Origin: Mesodorylaimus sp. YZB2_4
Lineage: Eukaryota; Nematoda; Enoplea; Dorylaimida; Dorylaimidae
Reading direction: 5' to 3'
Length of the DNA stretch: 64,000 nucleotides
Assembly (NCBI GenBank): GCA_030248295.1
Contig: JASANH010001408.1
Span: 21,169 to 85,168, forward strand
In this document: one piece after another, positions 12,031-21,636 of the stretch
How positions within the stretch are numbered: position 1 is the first letter of the stretch
Layout of the letters: every line of letters begins with the position of its first letter
Position numbers and translations under genes: made by a program
Notes under the pieces: model-generated
Seen by the model: only the letters and a program-made list of their open reading frames with translations
What the model was told of the DNA's origin: nothing
Databases searched by the model: none

Positions 12031-14241
12031 TCAACCTGGGACTTGACAAGGTGGGCGCTGTGGGCACAGCGGGGCGAAATAACCAACTTGATGGAGCGAA
12101 GCACAAACTCGTGTCGCCAAATCTGGTGGGGCTGTCGGCAGAGCTGTTGAATCGTAGCTGTACCCAGTAACTGGACAATGGAATACACGCATGCCCAAAC
12201 CTGCCGCTACTGGCCGACTAGAACGAGCTTGACGTTGCTGTTGTTTTTGGTTAGAATTGGACCACTGTTGCTGAAAAGAGGAAGTAGCATGATTATCGTT
12301 ATGGCCACTGTTACCTCGATTCGCCGGTGGAACAGATAACGGGGCATTGCCAGTATAGCCAAAATTGCTCGGGTGACTCGCTGCTGGTCCCGCTGCATAG
12401 GCCTGTGATACCGATTGGTCAGCTGTATCGATTGCTGCTACTGTCGTTTTGGTAGGGGCTGCAGGAGACGTTGAATTGCGCAGCTGCCATTTGGCAGCGA
12501 ATAATTTAATATCTTTAAACGGAGCATTGACATTGCGGTCGATGTAGTCCGTACCAATCACTTTTGCCAATTCAGCCGGCACATTCTTTTGAAACGTTTC
12601 GATCAACTGACGATGGCGTTCTGCTGGTGAGTCAAATGCTTTCAAGGCCGCAGCCTCGAGGCGATTCGCATATGCCATTAAAGGTTCGTCCGGTTTAGGT
12701 GTCATCGATTGAAAGACACGAATGCGATATGCAGCATCATCGAGCTGAAAGTGAGAGCACATGTCAGTTTTCAACTTGTTCCACGTAAGCGTCGTCTGAT
12801 CTGGAGTTGATTCGAGATACGTGCGCATCCAAGTGCTGGCCTGATCAGCCAGATAGAACGGCAGGACTGCCAGTAGATCAGCATCGGCTGTAGAGTTCAA
12901 TGAGCGCATACGAAAATAGAACTCGGCTAGCCATTCGTCCAGCGATGGTGAGTCCTGTTTCCCACTGTATTGCGGGATTTCGAGTTTTGGCCGACGACCT
13001 TGACTGAGCGGCAACTGGACCGCCGAGCCGTGAAATGATGGTGAATTTGCTTGCAACTGACTTGCTGGGGGTGCCGAGGCATACTCTTGCTGACGGCGAT
13101 GATACGTTGCCAGATCGATACCATTGACAGATGCATTATCGTCTTCCACTGGTGGTCGTATGTTTGCTAAAGTCGGCATTGAGCTGGATAAACCAGGCGT
13201 TGCCCTTGCCAGTTCATCCACTCGAGACATGATTGGAGCCACACCGTTCTGAACCGTATCACGGACTATGGGGGCCACTGCGTTTTGAACTATATCACGT
13301 ATCATTGCTTGTAAATCGTTTGCTGACGGTGGCTGCAAAGGAGGAGGATTACAAGGCTCAGACACAGGCATACCTGGCATCTCCTGCGGTGGAAAGTGCC
13401 CAGGCGGTGGCACTGGTTGTCCTGTTTCTCGAGACCGTTGGACCATCAACTCGAGTTCGGCCATCGTATTTATGGCCAAATTGAGCTCTGCATCGTTCGC
13501 TTTGTACCATTCGACCAGTGTTTCCCGAGGTACATTGGCAAGATCGGCATACTGATCAGCGTCGGGTGCCGTATTGTTATTGCTACTGGCCACTGGGTCC
13601 GCAAATTGCACATGCCGTTGTGAATTGGACGTCGCCTCTGACTCGGAACGAGTGTCCGCCGTCGTTGGTTGTTGACTAGAGTTATTGCTCGCTGTCTTGG
13701 ATTCCACTGCACGAGGGAATAACCACAATTTGCGGACATCGTCGTAGACCAATGGGAGTCGCGTCACCGGGTGAAGGTATCGAACTGCTTGCGAGACGTA
13801 GGCATAGAACTTGAAAATCCGTGCGCCATTGCTGTAGACTGAAATAATCTGATCTAAAAAGAACTGCATTAGACCAGAGCCTGGACCAAAAGTGGCGTCC
13901 AGATCACGCTGTGCTCGCGTTTGAGCTACTACTTGTGCGGATTGTCGAAGTTTGTCCACATCATCGGCTTCGTCAACTTCGTGTGGTGCTGCGAAGGCTA
14001 AGCCCGACAACAGGACTCGCCAAAAACTGATTTCATTGAACCATTCGAATTGATGCCAGGAAAACCAGCCACTCGCCGTTTCCTTCCTGGGTGGGCTGTC
14101 CAACGGGTCTGGATTGACCATCGACTGACTGGCTGGAGCTGTCTTGGGCTGGGTGGACTGCGAACCGGACAGGTAACCCGAGCTTGATGGGAGGGAGTTA
14201 CCCGAAGCAGACGTACTAGCATCCTGGGACCCCGCTAACAA
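12031..14241 (-). CDS. gag: retrotransposon Gag polyprotein, 736 aa
   Basis: A single open frame of 736 codons. The N-terminal half is Ser/Gln/Pro-rich. Residues about 420-570 form a typical retrotransposon Gag capsid domain: WLAEFYFRMRS, then FYLADQASTWMRTYL, TWNKLKTDMCSHF, YANRLEAAALKAF. The C-terminal part is Asn/Gln-rich and lacks an intact CCHC knuckle. It would form the particle that packages element RNA. The frame is intact, suggesting a fairly recent insertion. The codon pattern and length fit Ty3/gypsy-like Gags, but without RT the clade cannot be fixed. Confidence 0.8.
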   Translation of the reverse strand: MLAGSQDASTSASGNSLPSSSGYLSGSQSTQPKTAPASQSMVNPDPLDSPPRKETASGWFSWHQFEWFNEISFWRVLLSGLAFAAPHEVDEADDVDKLRQSAQVVAQTRAQRDLDATFGPGSGLMQFFLDQIISVYSNGARIFKFYAYVSQAVRYLHPVTRLPLVYDDVRKLWLFPRAVESKTASNNSSQQPTTADTRSESEATSNSQRHVQFADPVASSNNNTAPDADQYADLANVPRETLVEWYKANDAELNLAINTMAELELMVQRSRETGQPVPPPGHFPPQEMPGMPVSEPCNPPPLQPPSANDLQAMIRDIVQNAVAPIVRDTVQNGVAPIMSRVDELARATPGLSSSMPTLANIRPPVEDDNASVNGIDLATYHRRQQEYASAPPASQLQANSPSFHGSAVQLPLSQGRRPKLEIPQYSGKQDSPSLDEWLAEFYFRMRSLNSTADADLLAVLPFYLADQASTWMRTYLESTPDQTTLTWNKLKTDMCSHFQLDDAAYRIRVFQSMTPKPDEPLMAYANRLEAAALKAFDSPAERHRQLIETFQKNVPAELAKVIGTDYIDRNVNAPFKDIKLFAAKWQLRNSTSPAAPTKTTVAAIDTADQSVSQAYAAGPAASHPSNFGYTGNAPLSVPPANRGNSGHNDNHATSSFQQQWSNSNQKQQQRQARSSRPVAAGLGMRVFHCPVTGYSYDSTALPTAPPDLATRVCASLHQVGYFAPLCPQRPPCQVPG

Positions 14242-14280
14242 GGATATAGTAGTCCTACCCGCTGGGGTTTGGATTTTACC

Positions 14281-14839
14281 CTAGTTCGTCATTACTGTAG
14301 CGATCGATCGGAGCTGCTTTTCCTTCGAGTCCATTGCGCCAAGCCGCTTCCCAATGGCGTCGACTGTGCTCAGTCGCTTTTCAATGGCATCGACTGTCCT
14401 CAGCCGTTTTTCAATGGAGTGTTGATTACTATCGACTGCACTGAGTCGGCGCTCCATTTCATCCAATACTTTGAGCCAATGCTCGATCAGCTCTTGCTGT
14501 CGACGTAATTCTACGTTCCGTGGGATTGCTCGATTGCGTTCCGCAATTGCTTCGTCCGAGTGCCGTTCGGCTTGTGTCGCTGCCCATCGTGCGTCGTCTC
14601 GTTGCCGTTCGAGTGCGTCCAGTTGTTGACAGACCCGTAACGGGTCCGATATCAAACGTAACGATATCGAACGAATCGCTGGTTGCCGATGTAGATGGTC
14701 GGGAGTCGTCCATGGGTGGGTTCAGTGTGATTACCACTGTTGTTTCTTCGTCGTCCAGAGTAGGATTGGCGTGAGGCGAGAGTTGACGGTCGGCCATGTA
14801 GACGTGGAGTACGATGACCGCTGCACGTTGCAGAAACAA
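14281..14839 (-). pseudogene. leader ORF with coiled-coil repeats, frameshifted
   Basis: Upstream of gag, one frame starts at a Met in the 5' leader (minus strand from 14797) and runs into SFDIVTFDI. The adjacent frame (14655 down to 14281) continues as a coiled coil with CQQLDALERQRDDARW and then repeated 11-residue units such as VDAIEKRLSTV, encoded by a 33-bp tandem repeat at about 14330-14440. A single indel joins the two frames. It may be the N-terminal multimerisation part of Gag. Function is unknown. Confidence 0.45.
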
Positions 14840-14900
14840 AAAATGATCGACCGCTCACGTAATGCCACACAGCACGGGTTCAGACCAGCTCGGGAACCGA

Positions 14901-15165
14901 TGTAACCACTTAGTTTACTCGAACCCCACACCCGATGGACAAACGGCACACACTCACCAAGAACAAGGCAGACATCCCCCTTATATACCTCCCCAATGGA
15001 TCACTTTGGATAAATAAACAGATCACCCGTATATCACACGAACTGGTCTTCTGAGTCTTCTGTTGTACTTTGATAGGGCGACCTGGCATATTGATGGGCA
15101 TCGTACCTTGATAACCGGTAACCGGCCTTGACTTGCTGGAACTAGATGGAAGAGTTAACACTACA
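14901..15165 (-). repeat. 5' LTR of the gag-only retrotransposon
   Basis: 265 bp, matching 8484-8748 with a handful of substitutions. The low divergence indicates a recent insertion relative to the badly decayed hAT it interrupts. Confidence 0.85.
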
Positions 15166-15310
15166 CCACTTACAGGCGGTCTCGACTTTGAGACGCGTAA
15201 AAACGTATTCTCGAAATGATATGACTGACAAGCGGTTTAATGAATGAGCCCTGATAAACATTAATCGCGATATCGACCTCGACGTAGCAGATATTTCAAA
15301 GCGATTCGGT
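15166..15310 (+). pseudogene. C-terminal end of the split hAT transposase
   Basis: Directly after the LTR the frame reads MTDKRFNE, a TGA, then ALININRDIDLDV. This is the hAT C-terminal signature in which a conserved (R)LN..ALxxIHRDI segment ends the dimerisation domain. It continues the protein broken at 8483. The in-frame TGA and earlier frameshifts show it is dead. Confidence 0.7.
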
Positions 15311-17880
15311 TTGTCTGAGGTTTCGGAGGGCTTCGATTAATTTGATATATATTATCTGGTGGTTTGTCGTGGAAAAATCAGTTTCTTGGAGCCATAAAAC
15401 TCAATTTTTTTGAGGCGGGGCAGTGCCACATCCCCCCCACCCCTCAACGCACCCCATTTCGGGCGCTTCGCGAACTCGCACAGGCTGATGTAGCTAAACA
15501 CAGCTGGATTCACATGCCTCTTTTTTTTAGTGAGTACCCCCCCCCCCCCACCTCGAATCCTGGCTTCGCCACTGAGTTCGACAATGCCGGCGCTGAAGCG
15601 ATAAGAGAAAATTTGGCCATTCCAAGTCACTGCTCAGTTCGTAATTCCAATTCCAAGTTTGCTATTCTCATTTTGCTCATTCTGGATTAAGGGCCTAGCT
15701 ACCTTCTCTATTTGTAAAGGTAAATCGACAGGGATATCGTGTTGCGTTTTTCATCGCAAGGGTGTGTTTGCCTGTGCAATGGAGGCTGACCAGAGTCGCC
15801 TGGATTCTGCAGCAGTGTGCGCTAGTCTGCGTCGTAGTGGTGCTATCGGTGGAAGTCTCCCTTGAGTCGTGTGGACGCGTTTCAGATGCTTTGAAAGTGG
15901 TGAAACATAGTTTTGTATGGGTGCAATATGGTTTCAGATGGGTGGAAAGTGGTAGAGTGCAGTTTCGGATGGCTTAGGCTCAGGCTTGGGCTCAAAAAAA
16001 ATAGATAGGCGCGTTCGAAAGAGCTTGAAAAACTTTCCTAGATAAATTTAAAATTGTGAGTCAGTGTGTTAGAAGATTTCCAACTTTTCTCTACCCCAAA
16101 CGCCCATTCAGGGTGTTATCGGTATACCTACACTAGGCTTTTGGTGATATTTTTACTCGAGTGACCATCTCGATAAACCTTCGACCTAGACGACTGTGGA
16201 TGGTCTTATTCGATAAAGCTCGTCGAGTTGAGTCAGGATTAGCACCTTCTCTGGGGCTCGAGCGGTCGCTCAGTCCCCTCTAGAATGCCTGATCCCCCTA
16301 AGGTCTAATTGCTAGCTTTTTTACTATCAGTCTAATGAGGGTGGGAAAGGGGTTCATTCGAGAGAGCTCGTCGAGTTGATCTAGACAAACATCCTTCAGG
16401 CACTTTTTTGCTCGCATGGAGCATTCAGCTTTTCAATCTATTAATCAATGGAATAGGGCTGAGCTAACTTTCATACTGCCTGTCGATTGCCCTCTAACCT
16501 CGAAGATCGTTGATGGTCTCATTCGATGGAGCTCGTCGACAAGAGTCTGGAGGTCAAGCTGGAGAAAGAGCTCTCAGTCTGTCAATCAGTAGGCGTTATG
16601 ATTTTGATCAAGATTTCAGCTTGGAGCTTGGAGAGTTCCTAGCTGAAAATGCCTTTTAATAGTGGAAGAGACGAGTCGCCGGGAGGTCGAATTTCATTTT
16701 GAGACATCGAGCGCACGTTGTATTAGGCTTTTTCTGCCAAAAGTCGTTTTCGAGCAGAAGTCCGCAATTAGGAGTTTGCTTTAAGCAGAAAACGCTAATT
16801 AAGAACCTTCCGCAAAAGTTTTTTATTTTATCAAAATAAGGCTCTGCGTCCGTCGAACTTTCGCGAAAGATTGTCCACACTTTTGGAAACTTAAAAAATC
16901 TGGACTGGAAACCTGTAGATTCTTTAGTCTAATTGATTATTTTCTACCAATGGCAAAAAATGCCACCAAAGGCACGGAAGTTTTCAGTTTTTAAAAATTC
17001 AAGCTTTTTGACTCAAAATCGAACTTCACCGTCTAATTCGCGTACGCTGAACACTAATATAATGGTTTTAGGAAGGGTTGCGTTTGAGCGAGCGGCATCA
17101 AATTTTTCGCTTTCCGCACCCTGGCACGTGCTCCGCAAAATTTTTTTTGAAAATCTTCATCATATCCGTGTTCAAGCGCAATCGATTCACCCGAAAAAAA
17201 TTATTTTTGAAAAAACTCTTTTCCTCGATGGCAAAAAGGTTTTTTGATCACACTGGCTAATTGTGTCAAAGGCAGACATTCTATCCAATATCAAACATTC
17301 CTGACACAGTTGCAATTGAAAAAACTTGTAAAAAAATCACTACAGGCAACAAAACCCAGCCCAAACTTCTTTCTGAAAATTTTAACTTTTAAACCGTTGA
17401 CCTGATCGAAATATCACATATGCCATCAAGGAGAGCGCGAAAAGTTACCCTGGTTCCCTCCGTCTTAGCTCTTTAAGAGCAATTTTATAATGAGATCAAA
17501 ATTTTTTACATGCAATTAGAATATAAATTTTTCTGTCAACCGTTCGTCCGAACAAATTTTACCACATCCTTCCGAAGAGAGCGCAAAAAGGTACATTAGG
17601 CCCGTTTCTCTCATTCCAATAGAGGTTATTTGAACTCTTCTTAATATTCGCCCATTATCTCTTTTGACAAAAAAGTGTGATGAAATAAAATTTTCAAATA
17701 AAAGGTGAAAATAACATTTCTAGGCTAGTTTTTCAGGCTAAATCTCGTGCAAAGTGTAAAAATGGCTAGAAAATGTTTTCCGCGATTCGAGCTCCCAGAG
17801 GGCCGTATGCGGCACTTAAAAATGGAGACACTAAAAATATTACTAAAGAGAAACAATAACACCATTTCTGGCTCAATTTT
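15311..17880. other. intergenic, no gene recognised
   Basis: This stretch holds a C-run at 15539-15549 and AT-rich sequence. Open frames of up to about 105 codons (15364-15690 plus, 16933-17247 plus) have no family likeness and skewed composition. I see nothing I can support as a gene. Confidence 0.4.
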
Positions 17881-17889
17881 TCTGGCTCT

Positions 17890-18203
17890 GGCTCATCAAA
17901 AATGTTGTTGCCAAACTCATCCACGACGAACAATTCCACATTTCGCTCAAGCCCATTTATACGCACTGGGACTTGCACAGTACCCAAAACGGACAGCTTC
18001 GTACCACCGTACTTCTTCAATTCCGTACGAGAATGCTTTAAAGCAGGCGACTTAATGGAACTCCAGGTAATAGCATATAGGACACTAACCTTTGTACCAG
18101 TATCCAATGGCAATTGAATGGGAGTCGCCCCGATACTCGCGGAAACGAATACCTCATCGTTCGGAGCAATACCACCAAAGTCGGGCACAGTCATGCTATT
18201 CAA
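17890..18203 (-). pseudogene. retroviral-type aspartic protease fragment (Ty3/gypsy-like)
   Basis: The minus frame contains IQLPLDTGTKVSVL, a DTG protease active site with the usual hydrophobic flank, then GTKLSVLGTVQVPV and a short tail ending FGNNIFDEPEP. The order matches the start of gypsy-type pol. The RT is absent: the frame soon leaves the family and reaches a stop after an unrelated sequence. This is a truncated, unrelated second LTR-element relic and not part of the 8.5-15.2-kb element. Confidence 0.6.
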
Positions 18204-18317
18204 AGCCGTCAGTGTTCAACAGCCGAGACTGTCTCCTCGTTTGGCTTTCGTCTCTCCACTCGGAGCACCTCTAGGGTACCGGGTGAATGACCCACAGCCT
18301 GGCGTGAGAGGTCAGCG

Positions 18318-18484
18318 AGGGTTGGGCCTGGTGGGTTAGGCGTCTGCCTCTCACGCCAGGTGCGCAGTTACGGGCGAGTGTTCGACTCGCGGGCCGGTAA
18401 ATCATTTCGTGTAAAATGTGTCCCTTCACCCTCGAGTGCGCATAAGCGTTTGGTGATGTGGTTAAACATTAACATGAACATGAG
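18318..18484 (+). repeat. tRNA-derived SINE, copy 2
   Basis: It has a tRNA-like head with an A-box-like GGCCTGGTGGGTTAGGCG and B-box GTGTTCGACTCGC (18378-18390), then a body GGTAAATCATTTCGTG...CTCGAGTGCGCATAAGCG and a 3' tail of (AACATG)-type repeats. It is about 90% alike with the copy at 51864-52020 and clearly related to the one at 2690-2823. Confidence 0.8.
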
Positions 18485-18750
18485 GGTTTGTGGCTCGCAA
18501 ACCGACCTCCATCACCATGGATCGAACCTCGGACGAGTCCAGCCACTCGCTCCAAGCAATATGGCACACAAGCAATATGGAGAGACGAATCTTATGGCAG
18601 ACCTTTTGCTGGAATGCTTGTTGTATAGCAGCGGCCATGGTGAGGTCTGCCAGGTCCCCCGCGGTCCATAGTGATTCATCCACAGATCGTGAGAGACCGT
18701 GAAGAAGCAGAAGATTAAAGAAGAAGTATACTCTTAGAATCGATGAACAT

Positions 18751-19116
18751 TCAAAAAAATACGATATTCAAATTCAGCACCCACGAATTACAAGTAGTAG
18801 CAAATTCTGGACCTCCAGCACCTATGCAAAAAAGTGGAAATTCTTGATTGCAAAAGGAAGGACCTGTCGCATACTGTAGCGATTTTCTAATTCCATCTCG
18901 TACTTTTTCTCTGGTGTAACGTAGTGCGCTAGGCCCTGTGTGATGACCTAGCCTGACAACGTCACACTCGCATGTTATACGACTTACTAACTGAGCTTGG
19001 TGGAGATCGCTGATAGGGATCTGTGCGATGCCGCCGCAACGTGAATTTTCGACCAATTTGACGAGACATGCGGGACGCAAACAATGATGATCTTCTTTTA
19101 CTTGTCCAGCGAACAT
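18751..19116 (-). CDS. possible small Cys-rich protein gene (unrecognised)
   Basis: An open frame of about 121 codons begins at an ATG 38 bases downstream of a TATATAAA box (19155-19162 on the minus strand). The product has seven or eight Cys, including LRPACLVKL, SRCGGIAQ and ITCECDVV. I do not recognise the family. The TATA box near the start is the main reason to list it. A start upstream, giving a hydrophobic leader, has no ATG. It could equally be chance. Confidence 0.25.
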   Translation of the reverse strand: MFAGQVKEDHHCLRPACLVKLVENSRCGGIAQIPISDLHQAQLVSRITCECDVVRLGHHTGPSALRYTREKVRDGIRKSLQYATGPSFCNQEFPLFCIGAGGPEFATTCNSWVLNLNIVFF

Positions 19117-19154
19117 GTATACACACACACTGACTAACGCAAGGATTGCACGCC

Positions 19155-19162
19155 TTTATATA
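19155..19162 (-). promoter_or_regulatory. TATA-box-like element
   Basis: TATATAAA read on the minus strand, 38 bases before the ATG of the small ORF at 19116. The spacing allows only a short 5' UTR. Confidence 0.25.
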
Positions 19163-19729
19163 CTGTTCCAGACTCTATCCTTTCTACATACATTAGCATA
19201 TCTCCTAAATTATCAGAGGTCGTCGATTGTTCAGGCCTAAAAACTGGAAATCGCTAATCACTCCAGGTCTTATGGAAATATACCTATGTGATAAGAATGG
19301 CCAGGACGGATCCAGAAACTGGTTGTGTGAGGCATCTAATGGTTTATGCGGATGACCTGGATCCCTTGAGGCAAGAACTATATCATTGCTGAAGTCTGGA
19401 GAGGAATTGTCAGAAACGCGCTAAATCCAGAAACTTGTTCAGAAACCTATGCGATACTGTGTTGCACTGGGAAACGAACCTTTTGCATCCTGTTCTCGCT
19501 TGCTACAAACCCAAGCAATAGGCCTTGCACCTCTCTCTTTCCGCATTCCTTTCATCTATGCCTTCACCGCTGCTCTGTATGTGTTAAAGGTGAGATTAAA
19601 GCACTCATAGAACTCCAGCTTTTGGATCGAATGTTGAACCTATCTACCTTTAGGACCGGCCGATGCTAGCCATTCTTTTTAGAATAGAAGTTCTGGTTTG
19701 AGTTGTGTGTATTATGGTACTTTTTTTAG

Positions 19730-20661
19730 GAATCCTCGATCGTTATTGGGATCTGTGCGTATGGCCATCTAATCCAGAAAACGTGAAAAGGTCTGCGGAA
19801 ATCGATTCATCGCCTCAAAATGCGGCAAAGATGCGTGGTGAACTAGCGGCTTTGAGAGCATTGGTAGCAGCGAAATGGAGAACTCATGCTGAGGAATGGA
19901 TGAATAGTTGGGGCACTGAAGCCCGAAAACGGACTACGTAAGTCATGAGTACAGTATATGCACGGAGAGTGCCCGACGATGAGTTGGTTTTATGATAATG
20001 CGCGGGTCCAGCGTAAAGTCAAGTACACTTTTGGGTAGAGCATCCATTTTTATGGTTCTGTGACGATTTTGATGTGTCCAGTTTATGTGACTGGCCAGTC
20101 GCTTTCTTCAAAAGTTTGTTTGTCACGAGGAACTCCTAGGCATCTAGAGATTGATCACAGAGCTGAGATGCAAGGAACAACGCTGATACTACGTGGTGGC
20201 ATGGTTCCAATAAACAGTCATGAGCTCATCAGGGATCTTTGCGTCAGCTTTGTTCTTTTGCATCAAATATCAAATGACAGCTCTGTGGACAATTTCAAGG
20301 TTTACAGGCATTTTTCATGACGAACAGACTTTTGAAGTAACGAGTCAAAAGAGCTGGGCTGACCAAAAGTACCTCACAACCATAAAAATGAACGCTCTTT
20401 CCAGTCGTGTGCTTCTGTTTACTCAGCACTGGCGCGTTGCTAAAAGGCCAACTCATTGTTCGACCCCGTCTACTTATGCATGAGTACTTCTAAAATACGT
20501 CGATAACTTTCAGGCCGCCTTACTTTTTTTGGACTGAGTCGCTCTTTGGTCGCTCAGTGAAGGATCCGTCTGCGATAAAGCCGAAGGAATACGACGAAAC
20601 CAAAGAAAACGAGTGGCGCAAAGATCTGCTCAGTTTGAAAAAGACCAAACGAACTTACTAG
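19730..20661 (+). CDS. last two exons of an unrecognised host gene
   Basis: Exon 19730-19937 (after a T-rich acceptor ending TTTTTAGG) reads YWDLCVWPSNPENVKRS, then an Ala-rich helix and MNSWGTEARKRT. It ends at a GTAAGT donor. Exon 20514-20661 follows an AACTTTCAG acceptor, joins in frame, reads PPYFFWTESLFGRSV and ends KKTKRTY and TAG, with a polyadenylation signal AATAAA at 20664. The Trp/Tyr-rich content, clean splice sites and in-phase junction show a real gene. I do not recognise the family, and 5' exons are not evident upstream. The 575-base intron contains nothing else I can support. Confidence 0.55.
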
Positions 20662-20704
20662 CAATAAAATAGTTGAACGTGAGTACCGTGGGGGTATCAA
20701 TTAG

Positions 20705-21636
20705 CTTATGTTAGAAGCAGAGGCGTCCCAGCATCGGCTGATCCTACTCTAGACCTGGACCCCAATTCCCGATCCGATCTGGTCGATCCATTTGGAAAAA
20801 TTAAAGTTGATGGGGATGACGTATTTGGTGGGGACTGCATCTTCGCCAGACAGACTGGTCTGTTTCCTCGCTTTCACTCTCCGTCTCTCAGACCACTCCA
20901 AAGAACACAGGAGCTTCTGCTTTTAGATATTCTGAAACGCAGGATAGTCAGAATGAGGGTTGCCATCCAACGATGCGAGTTGAAGGCTAAACCGCTGATG
21001 GTATCGAAGGCCACTCAGAAAATTATCGGAAAACGTCAACTGGGTCGAAGGTAGTCAATAAATTTGTGCTGGAAACGATCTTAAGAAAGAGAAGTAAGTT
21101 TTGTTATTCCAAGAAACCAGACAGGTTTGTGGCTGAGGGTGGCATGTTCAATACCTTATACAAATCAGGGGCTTTTCTCAGAGTCGCATGAACGGTACCA
21201 ATCGACGGGGCATCCAACATTAAACAGAGTTTTTATGTTCTTAGTTCTAACTGTATCTTGCTGATGTTTTAATTTCCTAGACGGTCGTTGGAGGAGTCAT
21301 CGTTTGATGGGAACGTGCTGCAGGAAGAACTGCAAAAACCAGCGGGCGATTGGACTTCTTGGGAAAGGGGCCCAGCAACGCGCGCGGCATTTCAAGAACA
21401 GAAATTCAAGTTCGGCTTATCAGGATTGTATAAACGGATGGTAGAATTGAAGCTGAGAATGAACGGCAACGAACAAATGCGGCCGATTTTATTACCAAAG
21501 ACATTGATTATGGCGAGCCTTTGTGGAAACATTTGATGGAACTTTGAGCCGCACTGCTTTGATGCAACATCATAAAGAATACCGCCTTCACTTGTACAAA
21601 TCTGAAATACCAGAATTTGAATATGGGAAAAAGTAA
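20705..21636 (+). pseudogene. unrecognised host gene, two exons, frameshifted
   Basis: Exon 20705-21050 is open for about 115 codons (DPTLDLDPNSRSDLVDPFG, VFGGDCIFARQTGLF, LLLLDILKRRIVRMRVAIQ). It splices with a GT donor at 21051 and an AG acceptor at 21280 into RSLEESSFDGNVLQEEL and GDWTSWERGPATRAAF in the same frame. After KLRMNGNEQ the coding sense moves to a second frame (AADFITKDIDYGEPLW) and then a third (TALMQHHKEYRLHLYK, ending EFEYGKK, TAA at 21634). So two indels lie within about 100 bases. Either this is a pseudogene or the consensus has errors. Function is unknown. It starts only about 40 bases after the previous gene ends. Confidence 0.45.

Larger units (their letters stand above)
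8484..15165 (-). mobile_element. LTR retrotransposon with gag and protease but no RT (TR-GAG-like)
   Basis: Two direct repeats of 265 bp (8484-8748 and 14901-15165) differ at few sites and have TG...CA ends on either strand. Between them, on the minus strand, lie a coiled-coil ORF, a long gag and a retropepsin. From 11233 down to 8749 there is no reverse transcriptase, RNase H or integrase, so the copy or family appears non-autonomous. A purine-rich tract sits next to the 3' LTR (reverse complement of 8749-8766). I see no obvious 4-6-bp target duplication (GGGCG left, CCACT right). The element splits a hAT transposase: C-terminal hAT coding resumes at 15166. Confidence 0.85.

Noticed and set aside
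12927..13739. Several plus and minus ORFs inside gag
   Set aside because: They are shadows of the 736-codon gag frame in other frames.
14841..15200. Two separate copies of a host gene at 8.5 and 14.9 kb
   Set aside because: The repeats are the two LTRs of one element: same length, TG...CA ends, gag between them.
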